Source: Pseudomonadota bacterium
GTDB lineage: Bacteria > Myxococcota_A > UBA796 > GCA-2862545
Assembly (NCBI GenBank): GCA_023954855.1
Contig: JAGSGY010000011.1
Coordinates: 39,724 to 103,723 of the forward strand
Length of the DNA: 64,000 nt
Direction: 5' to 3'
This document shows, piece after piece, positions 50,264 to 60,882 of this stretch (within the stretch, counting starts at the first letter, position 1; every line of letters begins with the position of its first letter). The notes beneath the pieces are model-generated. The model ran no database searches, had not been told where the DNA came from, and was given only the letters and a program-made list of their open reading frames with translations. The position numbers were made by a program, and so were the translations under genes.

Positions 50264-50527
50264 CTAGGCGATTGCCTTGACCGCCTTGTTCAGGCGCGAC
50301 ACGCGACGAGCGGCCTGGTTGCGATGGATGATGCCCTTGGACACGTTGCGAGCGATGATGCTCTGCGCGATCCGAAGCTGCGCCATCGCGGCGCCGTGGT
50401 CGCCGTCGGCAACAGCCTGGCGCACGTTCTTGATCTGGTTCCGCATGCGGCCGCGGAAGTGGCGGTTGCGAACCCGCCGCTTCTCGTTCTGCTTGATGCG
50501 CTTGATTGCGTCCTTGTGGTGTGCCAC
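50264..50527 (-). CDS. rpsT: 30S ribosomal protein S20
   Basis: The 87-residue product starts AHHKDAIKRIKQNEKRRVRN, continues with MRNQIKNVRQAVADGD and ends NQAARRVSRLNKAVKAIA; all are S20 hallmarks. S20 binds 16S rRNA early in 30S assembly. It stands alone, divergent from lepA, with a terminator behind it. Confidence 0.96.
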   Translation of the reverse strand: MAHHKDAIKRIKQNEKRRVRNRHFRGRMRNQIKNVRQAVADGDHGAAMAQLRIAQSIIARNVSKGIIHRNQAARRVSRLNKAVKAIA

Positions 50528-50684
50528 TTAAATCTCCAGTCGCGCCAAGCTCTGGGCACGAGACCACCGCCGATTAACACCAGGTTGCCCGGTGTCAAGC
50601 GCCTCACACCTTATGGGCCCCGACGTGTCGCTGTGCTGCGGAGTTTCCGCTGTACGGTGCTTGACGCGTTATTCGGCCGCACCC

Positions 50685-52504
<1,820 letters not shown>

Positions 52505-52505
<1 letters not shown>

Positions 52506-52867
52506 TGACGACCGGCCGCTGGGTCGCGCTCGCCACCGCCGTCGTCTTGCTGATCGCGTCGGCGGCGCTGTTTGGGCCGTTGGTTCCCTACGTGGTCGAC
52601 GACGTTCGACTCGACGGCATTGTGCGCGCGGTGGCGCTCGACTGGCGCGACTTCGGCGAGGACGAGGCCCGCGAGCGGCTGCAATACGAGCTCGACGCCC
52701 AAGGCATCGACGCTGCGGTCGGGGATGAGAGCTGCGCTCTCAACGAGCTCGATGGGGGACGCGAGGTCCGCTGCGAGTGGACCGTCGATGCCAAGGTGAT
52801 CTGGGGCGTCCTGCCACTGTCCTTTCACTCCATCGCCACCATGGACGCCGAAGGCGACCTGGACTGA
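52505..52867 (+). CDS. Small membrane-anchored protein, DUF4845-like by layout
   Basis: The 120-residue product has one N-terminal membrane helix (about 5-28, VALATAVVLLIASAALFGPLVPYV) and a small extracytoplasmic domain with two Cys (DESCALN, EVRCEWT). Size, the helix followed by a Pro-Tyr, and its place directly after lepA resemble DUF4845 proteins, but I did not verify this by search. It overlaps lepA by one base and precedes the opp genes by 54 bases. Confidence 0.7.
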
Positions 52868-52921
52868 GCATTCAACAGGGACCTGACGCGCGAGCGCCTT
52901 GGCTGTGGTACTCCACCGGCC

Positions 52922-53836
52922 ATGATCGGATCAGTTCTCCGCCGCTTGATCGGCATCCTTCCACTCGTCGTGCTGCTGGCGCTCGTGACCTTCGCGATGC
53001 TCAAGCTGGCGCCGGGTGGTCCGTTCGACGCCGAGCGGTCGATCCCTCCTGAGATCGCCCGCCAGCTCGAAGCCAAGTTCCACCTCGACGAGCCCTTCCT
53101 GACCCAGTTCTGGGCCTATCTGTCGGGCCTAGCCGACGGCTCGCTCCCGTCGATGAAGAGGCCCGGCTTGACCGTCGGCGAGCTCATTCGCACGAGCTTT
53201 CCGGTGAGCCTGACGCTCGGCTTGCTGGCGATGGCCTTCGCCCTGCTGACGGGCGTCCTCGCGGGCATCATCGGAGCGCTCCGGCAGAACACGATCTGGG
53301 ACTACGGCACGATGTCGCTCGCGTTGATCGGCATCTCGGTGCCGAACTTCGTCCTCGGACCCGTCCTCGTACTCATCTTCGCCCTCGGGCTTGGCTGGTT
53401 CCCGCCCGCGCGGTGGGAAGGGCTGTCGACGATGGTGCTTCCAGCGATCACGCTGGGCGCGGCCTACGCTGCCTACATCGCCCGGCTCACACGTGCCGGC
53501 ATGCTCGAGGTCATCCGGAGTGACTTCGTGCGAACGGCGCACGCCAAGGGGCTGTCCGAGCGGCAGGTCGTGATGCGTCACGCCATGAAGGGTGGCCTTC
53601 TGCCCGTTGTGACCTTCCTCGGCCCGGCGATGGCTCGAATCATCACCGGCACCGTCGTCATCGAGAAGATCTTCCAGGTTCCCGGCCTCGGCTACTACTT
53701 CGTGCAGTCCGCGCTCGACCGCGACTACTCGATGGTGCTTGGGGTGGTGACCTTCTACGCCGCGATCCTGATGGTGATGAACCTGTTGGTCGACATCGCC
53801 TACACCTACCTCGACCCGCGCGTGGAGCTGACATGA
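52922..53836 (+). CDS. oppB: Oligopeptide ABC transporter permease OppB
   Basis: The 304-residue inner-membrane protein has the OppB/DppB pattern: an N-terminal helix (IGILPLVVLLALVTFAMLKL) followed by APGGPFD, a conserved periplasmic loop, and the EAA-type cytoplasmic loop (GMLEVIRSDFVRTAHAKGLSE) that contacts the ATPases. A final segment contains EKIFQVPGLGYYF. It forms the pore with OppC and overlaps it by four bases. Confidence 0.93.
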   Translation: MIGSVLRRLIGILPLVVLLALVTFAMLKLAPGGPFDAERSIPPEIARQLEAKFHLDEPFLTQFWAYLSGLADGSLPSMKRPGLTVGELIRTSFPVSLTLGLLAMAFALLTGVLAGIIGALRQNTIWDYGTMSLALIGISVPNFVLGPVLVLIFALGLGWFPPARWEGLSTMVLPAITLGAAYAAYIARLTRAGMLEVIRSDFVRTAHAKGLSERQVVMRHAMKGGLLPVVTFLGPAMARIITGTVVIEKIFQVPGLGYYFVQSALDRDYSMVLGVVTFYAAILMVMNLLVDIAYTYLDPRVELT

Positions 53837-54738
53837 GTGAGGTCGTCCAAGGTACGAGCCTCTGGCAAGACGCGTGGCGCCGCTGGCGTCGTCACAAGGT
53901 CAGTGTCGGAAGCGCCGTCGTACTCACCATCATCGTGTTGTTCTGCGCCTTTGGCCCCCAGCTGGTGTCGCTGATCTGGGGTTGGACCTACGAGCAGCAG
54001 AACATCGCGCTCGGCCCCTCTGCACCGTCGCTGTCCCATCCGTTCGGCACCGACGTGCTCGGCCGTGACCTGATGGTGCGAACCATGCACGGCGGTCGGG
54101 TGAGCTTGCTCGTCGCCTTCGTCGCGACCTCGGTTTCGCTGGTCGTAGGCGTGACCTACGGCGCCATCTCGGGCTACGTCGGCGGCCGTGTCGACTCGTT
54201 CATGATGCGTTTTGTCGATGTGCTGATGTCGACGCCGTACCTGCTGCTCGTCATCGTGCTGATGGCCGTGATTCCGCCAAACAACGTGAGCTTCTTCGGA
54301 CTCGACGGCAGCTTCGTGCTGATGTTCGGTGCGCTCGGCTTGGTCTCATGGCTGGTCCTCGCGCGCATCGTTCGCGGTCAGGTCCTCTCGCTCAAGCAGA
54401 AAGAGTTCGTCGAAGCGGCCCATGCCATCGGCGTGAAGCCCCGGACCATCCTGTTCCGTCACATCGTGCCGAACACGCTCGGACCCGTCATCGTCTACTC
54501 GTCGCTGACCATCCCGAGCGTCATGCTCTCCGAAGCCTTCTTGTCCTTCCTGGGTTTGGGCATCCGCGAGCCGCAGGCCAGCTGGGGAACGCTCGTCAAT
54601 GACGGCTCGAACGCGATGGTCGTCTACCCGTGGCTGCTGGTGTTTCCCGGTCTGACCATGGCCCTGACGCTGTTCTGCCTGAACTTCCTGGGAGACGGCC
54701 TTCGGGACGCCCTGGACCCGAATGCGAGGAAGTCGTGA
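53833..54738 (+). CDS. oppC: Oligopeptide ABC transporter permease OppC
   Basis: The 301-residue protein is the second permease, with an N-terminal helix (SVGSAVVLTIIVLFCAFG), the family HPFGTDVLGRDLMVR motif, and the EAA loop FVEAAHAIGVKPRTILFRHIVPN. It closes with SWGTLVND and a last helix. Overlaps of four bases with both neighbours imply coupling in the operon. Confidence 0.93.
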   Translation: MSEVVQGTSLWQDAWRRWRRHKVSVGSAVVLTIIVLFCAFGPQLVSLIWGWTYEQQNIALGPSAPSLSHPFGTDVLGRDLMVRTMHGGRVSLLVAFVATSVSLVVGVTYGAISGYVGGRVDSFMMRFVDVLMSTPYLLLVIVLMAVIPPNNVSFFGLDGSFVLMFGALGLVSWLVLARIVRGQVLSLKQKEFVEAAHAIGVKPRTILFRHIVPNTLGPVIVYSSLTIPSVMLSEAFLSFLGLGIREPQASWGTLVNDGSNAMVVYPWLLVFPGLTMALTLFCLNFLGDGLRDALDPNARKS

Positions 54739-55697
54739 GCGACGTGTTGCTGTCCGTCGAGGACCTTCAGACGCACTTCCACACCGAGTACGGCACCGTG
54801 AAAGCGGTCAACGGTGTGTCCTTCGAGGTGAAGCGCGGCGAGATCATGGGTCTCGTCGGCGAGTCGGGCTCTGGAAAGAGCGTGACGAACCTCTCGATCT
54901 TGCGCCTCGTGCCAACGCCTCCAGGCGAGTACGCCGGCGGTCGAATCATGTTCGATGGTCAGGACCTGCTGACGCTGCCCGAGCACACGCTGCGCAGCTA
55001 CCGCGGCAATCGCATTGCGATGATCTTCCAGGACCCGATGACGTCGCTCACCCCGTACATGCGGGTCAGCCGGCAGATCACCGAGGTGCTCGAGCTCCAT
55101 CAGAAGATGACCCGAACGCAGGCCAAGAAGCGCGCGATCGAGCTGCTCGAGATGGTCGGCATTCCCGATCCCGCTGGACGAGTGGACTCCTGGCCCCACG
55201 AGTTCTCCGGTGGCATGCGGCAGCGGGTGATGATCGCAATGGCCCTAGCGTGTCGGCCCGAGCTGCTGCTCGCGGATGAACCCACCACGGCCCTCGACGT
55301 AACGATTCAGGCCCAGATCCTCGAGCTGATTCGAGAGCTGGCTCGCGAGCACGGAACGGCGGTCATCATGGTCACCCACGACCTTGGTGTGGTTGCAGGC
55401 ATCGCCGACCATGTCAGCGTGATGTACGGCGGACGGATCGTGGAGCGTGCACCCGTCGAGCCGCTGTTCGCCAACCCGCAGCACCCGTACACGAAGGGGC
55501 TGCTGGCGAGCGTGCCCCGTCTCGACTCCCGAGGAGAGCTCACTCCGATTCCGGGCTCTCCTCCGGACCTCAGCGACCTTCCCCCGGGCTGTGCTTTCGC
55601 ACCTCGGTGCGAAGCGGTGATGGACAAGTGCGCCAAGCAGCCTGGCTGGTATGGCGAACCGACCTTGGGCAAGCGCTGCTGGCTGGGGGAAGCATGA
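54735..55697 (+). CDS. oppD: Oligopeptide ABC transporter ATP-binding protein OppD
   Basis: The 320-residue ATPase has Walker A GESGSGKS, the Q-loop in IFQDPMTSL, the ABC signature EFSGGMRQR and Walker B ELLLADEPTTALDV. The C-terminal oligopeptide extension HPYTKGLLASVPRL and its Cys cluster (PGCAFAPRCEAVMDKC) follow; in this family the extension may bind an iron-sulfur cluster. The start is GTG at 54735, overlapping the oppC stop (GTGA). Confidence 0.95.
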   Translation: MSDVLLSVEDLQTHFHTEYGTVKAVNGVSFEVKRGEIMGLVGESGSGKSVTNLSILRLVPTPPGEYAGGRIMFDGQDLLTLPEHTLRSYRGNRIAMIFQDPMTSLTPYMRVSRQITEVLELHQKMTRTQAKKRAIELLEMVGIPDPAGRVDSWPHEFSGGMRQRVMIAMALACRPELLLADEPTTALDVTIQAQILELIRELAREHGTAVIMVTHDLGVVAGIADHVSVMYGGRIVERAPVEPLFANPQHPYTKGLLASVPRLDSRGELTPIPGSPPDLSDLPPGCAFAPRCEAVMDKCAKQPGWYGEPTLGKRCWLGEA

Positions 55698-56707
55698 GCG
55701 ACGATGTTCTGCTGAAGGTCGAGGGCCTCAAGGTGCACTTCCCCGTGCTCTCCAAGGGCTTCTTCGCCCGCCAGGTGGGTGCGGTGAAGGCCGTCGATGG
55801 TCTCGATCTCGAAGTGCGGCGAGGCGAGGTTGTCGGCTTGGTCGGCGAGTCTGGCTGCGGCAAGTCCACCACCGGTCGCGCCTTGCTTCGGCTCGTTCCG
55901 CTCACCGGCGGCAAGGTCGTGTTCGATGGCGTCGACCTCGGGGAACTGAAGGGCGAAGAGCTTCGCAAGATGCGGCGCCGCGTTCAGATCATTTTCCAAG
56001 ACCCGTACGCGAGCCTGAACCCGCGTATGACGGTCGGCGACATCATTGCTGAGCCGCTCGCAGCCCACGGTCTGGTCAAAGACGCGAAGGAGCGCCAGAC
56101 GCGCGCGCAGGCGCTGATGGAGCGCTGTGGCCTAGACCCGTCCTTCGTCCGTCGCTACCCGCACGAGTTCTCCGGTGGACAGCGGCAGCGCATCGGCATT
56201 GCCCGCGCACTGGCCTCGGATCCCGACTTCATCGTCTGTGACGAGCCGATCTCGGCCCTCGACGTGTCGATTCAGGCGCAGATCCTGAACCTGCTCAAGG
56301 AGCTCGCTCGCGAGCGGAACCTCTCGTACGTCTTCATCGCGCATGACCTCTCGGCCGTACGCCACATCAGCGACCGCATCGCGGTGATGTACCTGGGACG
56401 CATCGTCGAGACGGGCACGTTCGACCAGATCTGCGATGATCCGAAGCATCCGTACACTCAAGCGCTGGTGAGTGCGATTCCCGTGCCGGATCCCGTGATT
56501 GAGCGGCGTCGCAAGCGCATCGTGCTGCAGGGGGACGTGCCGAGTCCGCTCAATCCGCCGACCGGCTGTACCTTCCACACCCGCTGTCCCGTAGCGAGGG
56601 AGGGCAAGTGCCAGAGCGAAGCGCCAACGCTTCGGACGGTGAACGACCGCCTGGTGAGCTGTCACTTTGCCGAGGAGATCGGCGATCTGACGGGACGCAG
56701 CGAGTAG
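55694..56707 (+). CDS. oppF: Oligopeptide ABC transporter ATP-binding protein OppF
   Basis: The 337-residue ATPase pairs with OppD. It has Walker A GESGCGKS, Q-loop IIFQDPYASLNPRMTV, signature EFSGGQRQR, Walker B FIVCDEPISALDV and the oligopeptide extension HPYTQALVSAIPVP with Cys residues (TGCTFHTRCPVA). The ATG at 55694 overlaps the oppD stop (ATGA). No OppA binding protein follows; the next gene is on the opposite strand. Confidence 0.95.
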   Translation: MSDDVLLKVEGLKVHFPVLSKGFFARQVGAVKAVDGLDLEVRRGEVVGLVGESGCGKSTTGRALLRLVPLTGGKVVFDGVDLGELKGEELRKMRRRVQIIFQDPYASLNPRMTVGDIIAEPLAAHGLVKDAKERQTRAQALMERCGLDPSFVRRYPHEFSGGQRQRIGIARALASDPDFIVCDEPISALDVSIQAQILNLLKELARERNLSYVFIAHDLSAVRHISDRIAVMYLGRIVETGTFDQICDDPKHPYTQALVSAIPVPDPVIERRRKRIVLQGDVPSPLNPPTGCTFHTRCPVAREGKCQSEAPTLRTVNDRLVSCHFAEEIGDLTGRSE

Positions 56708-56770
56708 GGGACCTGAGCGAGTAGGGCGCCCATCGCAGCTGCAAAGGACGCCCTCATCTGACTGACGCGA

Positions 56771-57436
56771 CTAGGCGAGCGCGGGCGCATCCGCGGAGAG
56801 CGGAATCGTCAGCTGCTGACCGACTTCGATGGCATCCGGGCTGGTGAGCGTGCCCTGGTTGGCCTCGAAGATGTCGGTGTAGCGCTTGGCGTCTCCGTAC
56901 CAGTGCTTCGCGATCTTGCCGAGGCTGTCGCCGCGCTCGACGGTGTAGACCGGCGCTTCGACGGGCGGGCAGCGCAGAACCTGTCCCGGGAAGATCTCGT
57001 CGGGGTGGTTGAGCATCGGCTGGTTCGACTCGAAGATCTTGTCGTATAGGTGAATCACGCCGTAGACCTCGAGCGAGATCTTCGAGAGCGTGTCTCCGCT
57101 CACGACCGTGCGGTACACGCTGGGCGGCTCGGGCTCGTTGACGACGATCTGATCATCGACGGCGCCAACACCTTCGTGGTTTCCGACGATGAGGATGGCC
57201 TTCTCGGCTGCTGCGGTGGCGGTAGCGGTTCCGAGCACGGTCGCGGTGCCATCCGAGAATCGGACCGCAAGGTCTTCGATGGCGAGGTTGTGGTCGCGAA
57301 CGGCCTTGGCGAGACCCAGCGCGAAGTCCACGTCCGACATCGGCGCGGCTTCCTGCTGCGCGGGCTCGTCGCCGCCAATTCCGACCATGCCCGCGACTTT
57401 CGCGCCGGCGCTCTTGATGAATGAGAACAGACCCAT
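56771..57436 (-). CDS. Kbp/YgaU-like BON-LysM protein with two LysM domains
   Basis: The 221-residue product starts GLFSFIKSAGAKV, very like the E. coli potassium-binding protein Kbp (YgaU). A BON-like domain (about 45-100, FSDGTATVLGTATATAAAEKAILIVGNHEGVGAVDDQI) is followed by LysM one (about 108-155, YRTVVSGDTLSKISLEVYG) and LysM two (about 162-212, YTVERGDSLGKIAKHWYGD). Kbp has one LysM, so the second is extra. Kbp is cytoplasmic and binds potassium; the second LysM may add oligomeric or glycan contacts. GGAGG lies seven bases before the ATG at 57436. Confidence 0.85.
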   Translation of the reverse strand: MGLFSFIKSAGAKVAGMVGIGGDEPAQQEAAPMSDVDFALGLAKAVRDHNLAIEDLAVRFSDGTATVLGTATATAAAEKAILIVGNHEGVGAVDDQIVVNEPEPPSVYRTVVSGDTLSKISLEVYGVIHLYDKIFESNQPMLNHPDEIFPGQVLRCPPVEAPVYTVERGDSLGKIAKHWYGDAKRYTDIFEANQGTLTSPDAIEVGQQLTIPLSADAPALA

Positions 57437-57491
57437 GGGGGTACCTCCAGGTAGTGACCAGGTGAGTGGCCGGTGTCCCCGGCCAGGGAGA

Positions 57492-58016
57492 TCAGTTGCC
57501 GAACAAGCTGCCGAGAGCGCCAACCATGCCGCCGGCCGACGGTGCGGAGTCGCCCAGAAGCATGGGGGCGAAGGCCATGGCCTTCTCGAGCACGTCTTCG
57601 GGCAGGCGGTCCTTTAGGAAGGACAGCGCGAGGGGCGCGACCATCGCCGCCTTGTCGCCGTCGACGCCGAATTGGTCGAGCAGGGCCACGACCTGGGCGG
57701 TCTGTTTGGCCTCCTTACCGGCGACAGCCTCGAAGGCATCGCCGAGCGCGCCACCGCCGGCGGCTGCACTGGCGAGTCCGCCGAGCATGCCGCCGAGTCC
57801 GCCTTCGTCCGCGTCGGGCTTGCCCTTACTCAAGAACTTACCGGCCATGGCTGACCAGTCGCCGAGCTCAGGCACGGCAGCATCGACGCCTTGGGCAGCG
57901 TCGTCGTCCTCGCCTTCGAGCTGTCCACGCACGCCGCCGATGACGGTCCCTGCGAGGGCCTTGGCTTGATCTTCAGACAGTCCGAGCTGTCCGGAAAGGG
58001 CTCCGATGAAATCCAC
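57492..58016 (-). CDS. DUF2780-like helical protein
   Basis: The 174-residue product is rich in Ala, Gly and Leu with a helical pattern: DFIGALSGQLGLSEDQAKALAG at the start and an AQVVALLDQFGVDGDKAAMVAPLALSFL core, ending in a Gly-rich tail. This fits DUF2780 (VcgC/VcgE) proteins of unknown role. I chose the GTG at 58016 because GGAGG lies five bases upstream and the family-like motif starts at once. It lies upstream of the Kbp-like gene with 55 bases between them, so they may be co-transcribed. Confidence 0.7.
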   Translation of the reverse strand: MDFIGALSGQLGLSEDQAKALAGTVIGGVRGQLEGEDDDAAQGVDAAVPELGDWSAMAGKFLSKGKPDADEGGLGGMLGGLASAAAGGGALGDAFEAVAGKEAKQTAQVVALLDQFGVDGDKAAMVAPLALSFLKDRLPEDVLEKAMAFAPMLLGDSAPSAGGMVGALGSLFGN

Positions 58017-58083
58017 GTGCGCCTCCAAGCGATGGGGTGACCATGGCATAGCGCTTCGGAAGTTGGAGCCCCTGACGGCCTTC

Positions 58084-58635
58084 TTACAGGGTGTCTGTCG
58101 TGGACGGGCGACTGCTTGATGAGCCGCCGCTGCCCCCGAACCACATCGAGAACTGAACGGTGCCAGCGGCGACGAGATCCGAGTCGACATCGCCGACAGC
58201 CACGCCGACGGCGGGCACGACAAACACACCCACGCCCGCGGGGCCATTGCTGCGAACCCCGAAGCGGGCCTCGCCCGTCGCCGAGATCACAAAGGGGTCG
58301 CCGAGAATGTCGATGCCCGCTCCGGGCGCGACCACTGCTGACCAGGAACCACCGACGGGGCTGTCGAGGATCTCGATGTAGCCATTCGCACCGAGAAAGA
58401 TGTCCTCGTTGAACAGGAGGTCGAGGGTCTCGAGCAGGTGCACCTGAAGCACGAACTTGTCGAAGTGCAGGTCGAGGGTGGGCAGAAATCCGCCGGCCGT
58501 CATCGCGGGAGTGATGTTGCCATTGAAGTCGATGGTGATTCGGCTGCTGCCCATGCCCATCGTCGTGCCGAAGCCGACGCCGGCAGACGCCACGGTCGGA
58601 AAGAGAAGAGCGAGAGAGAGAAGTGCAGTGCGCAT
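58084..58635 (-). CDS. Secreted beta-rich protein of unknown function
   Basis: The 183-residue product has a signal peptide (RTALLSLALLFPTVASAGV) and then Gly- and Phe-rich strand segments (FLPTLDLHFDKFVLQVHLLETL, SWSAVVAPGAGIDILGD, FVVPAVGVAVGDVD) ending with a Ser-rich tail (GGSSSSRPSTTDTL). It could be a small outer-membrane or periplasmic beta protein. The ATG at 58635 has GGAGG six bases upstream. It is divergent from the protease-like gene. Confidence 0.7.
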   Translation of the reverse strand: MRTALLSLALLFPTVASAGVGFGTTMGMGSSRITIDFNGNITPAMTAGGFLPTLDLHFDKFVLQVHLLETLDLLFNEDIFLGANGYIEILDSPVGGSWSAVVAPGAGIDILGDPFVISATGEARFGVRSNGPAGVGVFVVPAVGVAVGDVDSDLVAAGTVQFSMWFGGSGGSSSSRPSTTDTL

Positions 58636-58719
58636 AGGTGCCTCCAATGCCCGGACCTTAGCGCGGGGGACCAACGACGTGCGGTGGGGGGTTATGGTCG
58701 CCTCTTCTCTGGAGACCCG

Positions 58720-59469
58720 ATGCTCACCCTCGCCCTGCTCTCGATCGTGCCGGCCCTCGCCGCAGAACCCGCCCCGCCCGAGGTCGCTCTGAACGGCTTC
58801 GTGATGCGCCCCACCTTCGAGATCGCCGAGAAGAAGTCGCCCGCCGGCGGCATGGCATTCGTCGTGGACCACGAGGAACGGCGCTTCGCGATCTCGGCCT
58901 ACCAGCTGCTCGGAGCGCCGAGTGGCATGGCCACCGTTCCCGCCGCGGACGTCGCGACCTCGGTGACCAAGATCGCGCTGTCGGAGCTGGCATCCCAGCA
59001 GTGGCTTGCGAATACCGGAGTTCCGCTGGTCATTGCCGCTGAGGTCGTCGGGTCCACCGCGAGCAAGGACGTGATTGTCGCTCCGATCGAGGTGTCCAAG
59101 GACCGCACGGCTGCGCTGACGATGGGGGACCGCGCGACGCTGAAGCCCGGGGCACTCGCGGCTGAGGACCCGAAGAAGGGCGACCCAGTCTGGCTCGTCT
59201 CACCGCTCGCGAACGCCGCCGATGCTGGATTCATCCACGCGGGCACGATCGCCGAGATCAACGGGGACTTCATCTTCTACGACGTCGCCAACCGCGAGCT
59301 GGACTTGGCAGGGACGAGCGGCGCTCCACTCGTCGACGCGGGTGGAAAGGTGGTCGGTATGCAGGTCGGCGTGATCCGCTTCGAGGATGGCGCGCTGGCT
59401 GGTTCGGCAGTGCCTCTGGCCGCGATCAAGGCTCGGATTGCCGAGGGCCTGGGCAACGCTACGCCGTAA
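58720..59469 (+). CDS. Secreted trypsin-fold protein, possibly inactive
   Basis: The 249-residue product has a short signal peptide (LTLALLSIVPALAAE). A strand pattern (GGMAFVVDHEERRFAISAYQLLG) and the late motif GTSGAPLVDAGGKVVGMQVG resemble the S1 chymotrypsin fold, whose nucleophile Ser sits in GxSGxP. The position where such proteases carry the catalytic His (usually A-H-V) reads A-Y-Q, so the triad looks broken; it may be a binding or scaffold protein. Identification is by motif only. Confidence 0.62.
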   Translation: MLTLALLSIVPALAAEPAPPEVALNGFVMRPTFEIAEKKSPAGGMAFVVDHEERRFAISAYQLLGAPSGMATVPAADVATSVTKIALSELASQQWLANTGVPLVIAAEVVGSTASKDVIVAPIEVSKDRTAALTMGDRATLKPGALAAEDPKKGDPVWLVSPLANAADAGFIHAGTIAEINGDFIFYDVANRELDLAGTSGAPLVDAGGKVVGMQVGVIRFEDGALAGSAVPLAAIKARIAEGLGNATP

Positions 59470-59546
59470 GCGGCTGAAATGCGCAACAGGGGCGTCAATC
59501 CGTTACAAAGGGCGTCCCAGCGGTCACTCCGACCGGCGGAGTCACG

Positions 59547-60791
59547 ATGTCTACGTCCCTCACCGTGCGCAATCTCGAGTACACCTGGCAAGCGCGTCTC
59601 GTCGATTCGCTGGCACGTGTCGGTGAAATCCTCGGATTACCGCTCGGAAAGCTCGAGGCCGAGTCCATTCTCGCGTCGGCCAAGCGCCAGACCGGGCTGA
59701 CGGACTTTGGGGGGACGGGCTTTCACGAGCCGCTCGACAAGATCGTCGACGTCGCGAAGGATGCGGAACTTGCCTCCCTCGGACGCGTGTTCATCCGCCA
59801 GACCATGATCCGCGCGGCCTGCAACCGGCTGTGGATGCGCGAGTACCTGAAGAAGCACCCCGAAGCGCGCGAGATCCCGGTGAAACGCCCGGTGTTCGTG
59901 CTCGGCTTCCCCCGGACCGGCACCACCGTCCTGCAGAACCTGCTCTGCGAGCACCCGGACCGCCGTGGGCTGCAGTTCTGGGAGCTCACGCATCCTGTGC
60001 CGATGCTCGACGACGTGGCCAAAGACGAGGCCAAGCGCAAGCGCAGCGCGAAGAGCATGCTCGACATCGGGTACTTCATCGCCCCCGAGATGGCCGAGGT
60101 GCACGAGGTCCTCACCGAGTCCTTCGAAGAGTGCTGGTACCTGTTCAGCAACACCTTCCAGGTGCTCAACTACGATCTCGCCTCCGGCATGCGTGCCTAT
60201 GGCGACTGGATTCTCGAGCACGACATGACCGAGGCCTACAAGGAGTACCGCACCAGCCTGCAGGTGCTTCTTCACCAACGGCCTGCCGAGAACCTTGTCC
60301 TCAAGTGCCCCGAGCACTTGTGGTTCCTCGACTCGCTGCTCGAAGTGTTCCCAGACGCCTGCATCATCTGGACCCATCGCGACCCCTTCGACTCGATTGC
60401 GTCCTATTGCTCGCTGATCTCGATGGGGCGACGGTCCTTGTTCGGGACGATCGACCCCCACGACCTAGGCAAGCAGGTCACCGAGCGCTTTCACCTCGGC
60501 ATCGAGCGCGCGCTCGCGGCACGGGCGCGTCATGACGAGAAGCGCTTCTTCGACGTGCCTTTCGACCAGCTGATCAAGGATCAGGCCGGCATGATTGCGC
60601 GCATCTGCGAGCACTTCGACCTCGACCCCACCGATGCGGCGACGGTCCAGGCGTGGCTCGAGAATGGGCGCAAAGACAAGCGCGGAGCGCACCAGTACTC
60701 CGCCGAGACCTACGGCTTGGACCCGGTGGCCATTCGCGCTCGCTACGCCGATTACATCGAGCGCTTCTCGGTGAAGTGCCGCGCGGCCTAG
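59547..60791 (+). CDS. Sulfotransferase-family protein
   Basis: The 414-residue protein has the PAPS 5'-phosphosulfate loop GFPRTGTTVLQNLL near residues 119-132 and a downstream segment LVLKCPEHLWFLDSLLEVFPDACIIWTHRDPFDSIASYCSL, where HRDP serves the 3'-phosphate site. It would transfer sulfate from PAPS to a hydroxyl or amine of an unknown lipid or carbohydrate. It has no signal peptide. It stands alone upstream of murJ. Confidence 0.87.
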   Translation: MSTSLTVRNLEYTWQARLVDSLARVGEILGLPLGKLEAESILASAKRQTGLTDFGGTGFHEPLDKIVDVAKDAELASLGRVFIRQTMIRAACNRLWMREYLKKHPEAREIPVKRPVFVLGFPRTGTTVLQNLLCEHPDRRGLQFWELTHPVPMLDDVAKDEAKRKRSAKSMLDIGYFIAPEMAEVHEVLTESFEECWYLFSNTFQVLNYDLASGMRAYGDWILEHDMTEAYKEYRTSLQVLLHQRPAENLVLKCPEHLWFLDSLLEVFPDACIIWTHRDPFDSIASYCSLISMGRRSLFGTIDPHDLGKQVTERFHLGIERALAARARHDEKRFFDVPFDQLIKDQAGMIARICEHFDLDPTDAATVQAWLENGRKDKRGAHQYSAETYGLDPVAIRARYADYIERFSVKCRAA

Positions 60792-60882
60792 CCACAAGAT
60801 CTGCACCGATGGCCCCAGCAGGGCGTGGTAGGTAGAATCACCTTCCCCGACCGGTTCCCCGCCGGCCCCTCGGATTCCCGCC

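Noticed and set aside
56715..56760. Possible terminator after oppF
   Set aside because: The stem is only 6 bp with a loop near 20 bases and there is no T-tract.
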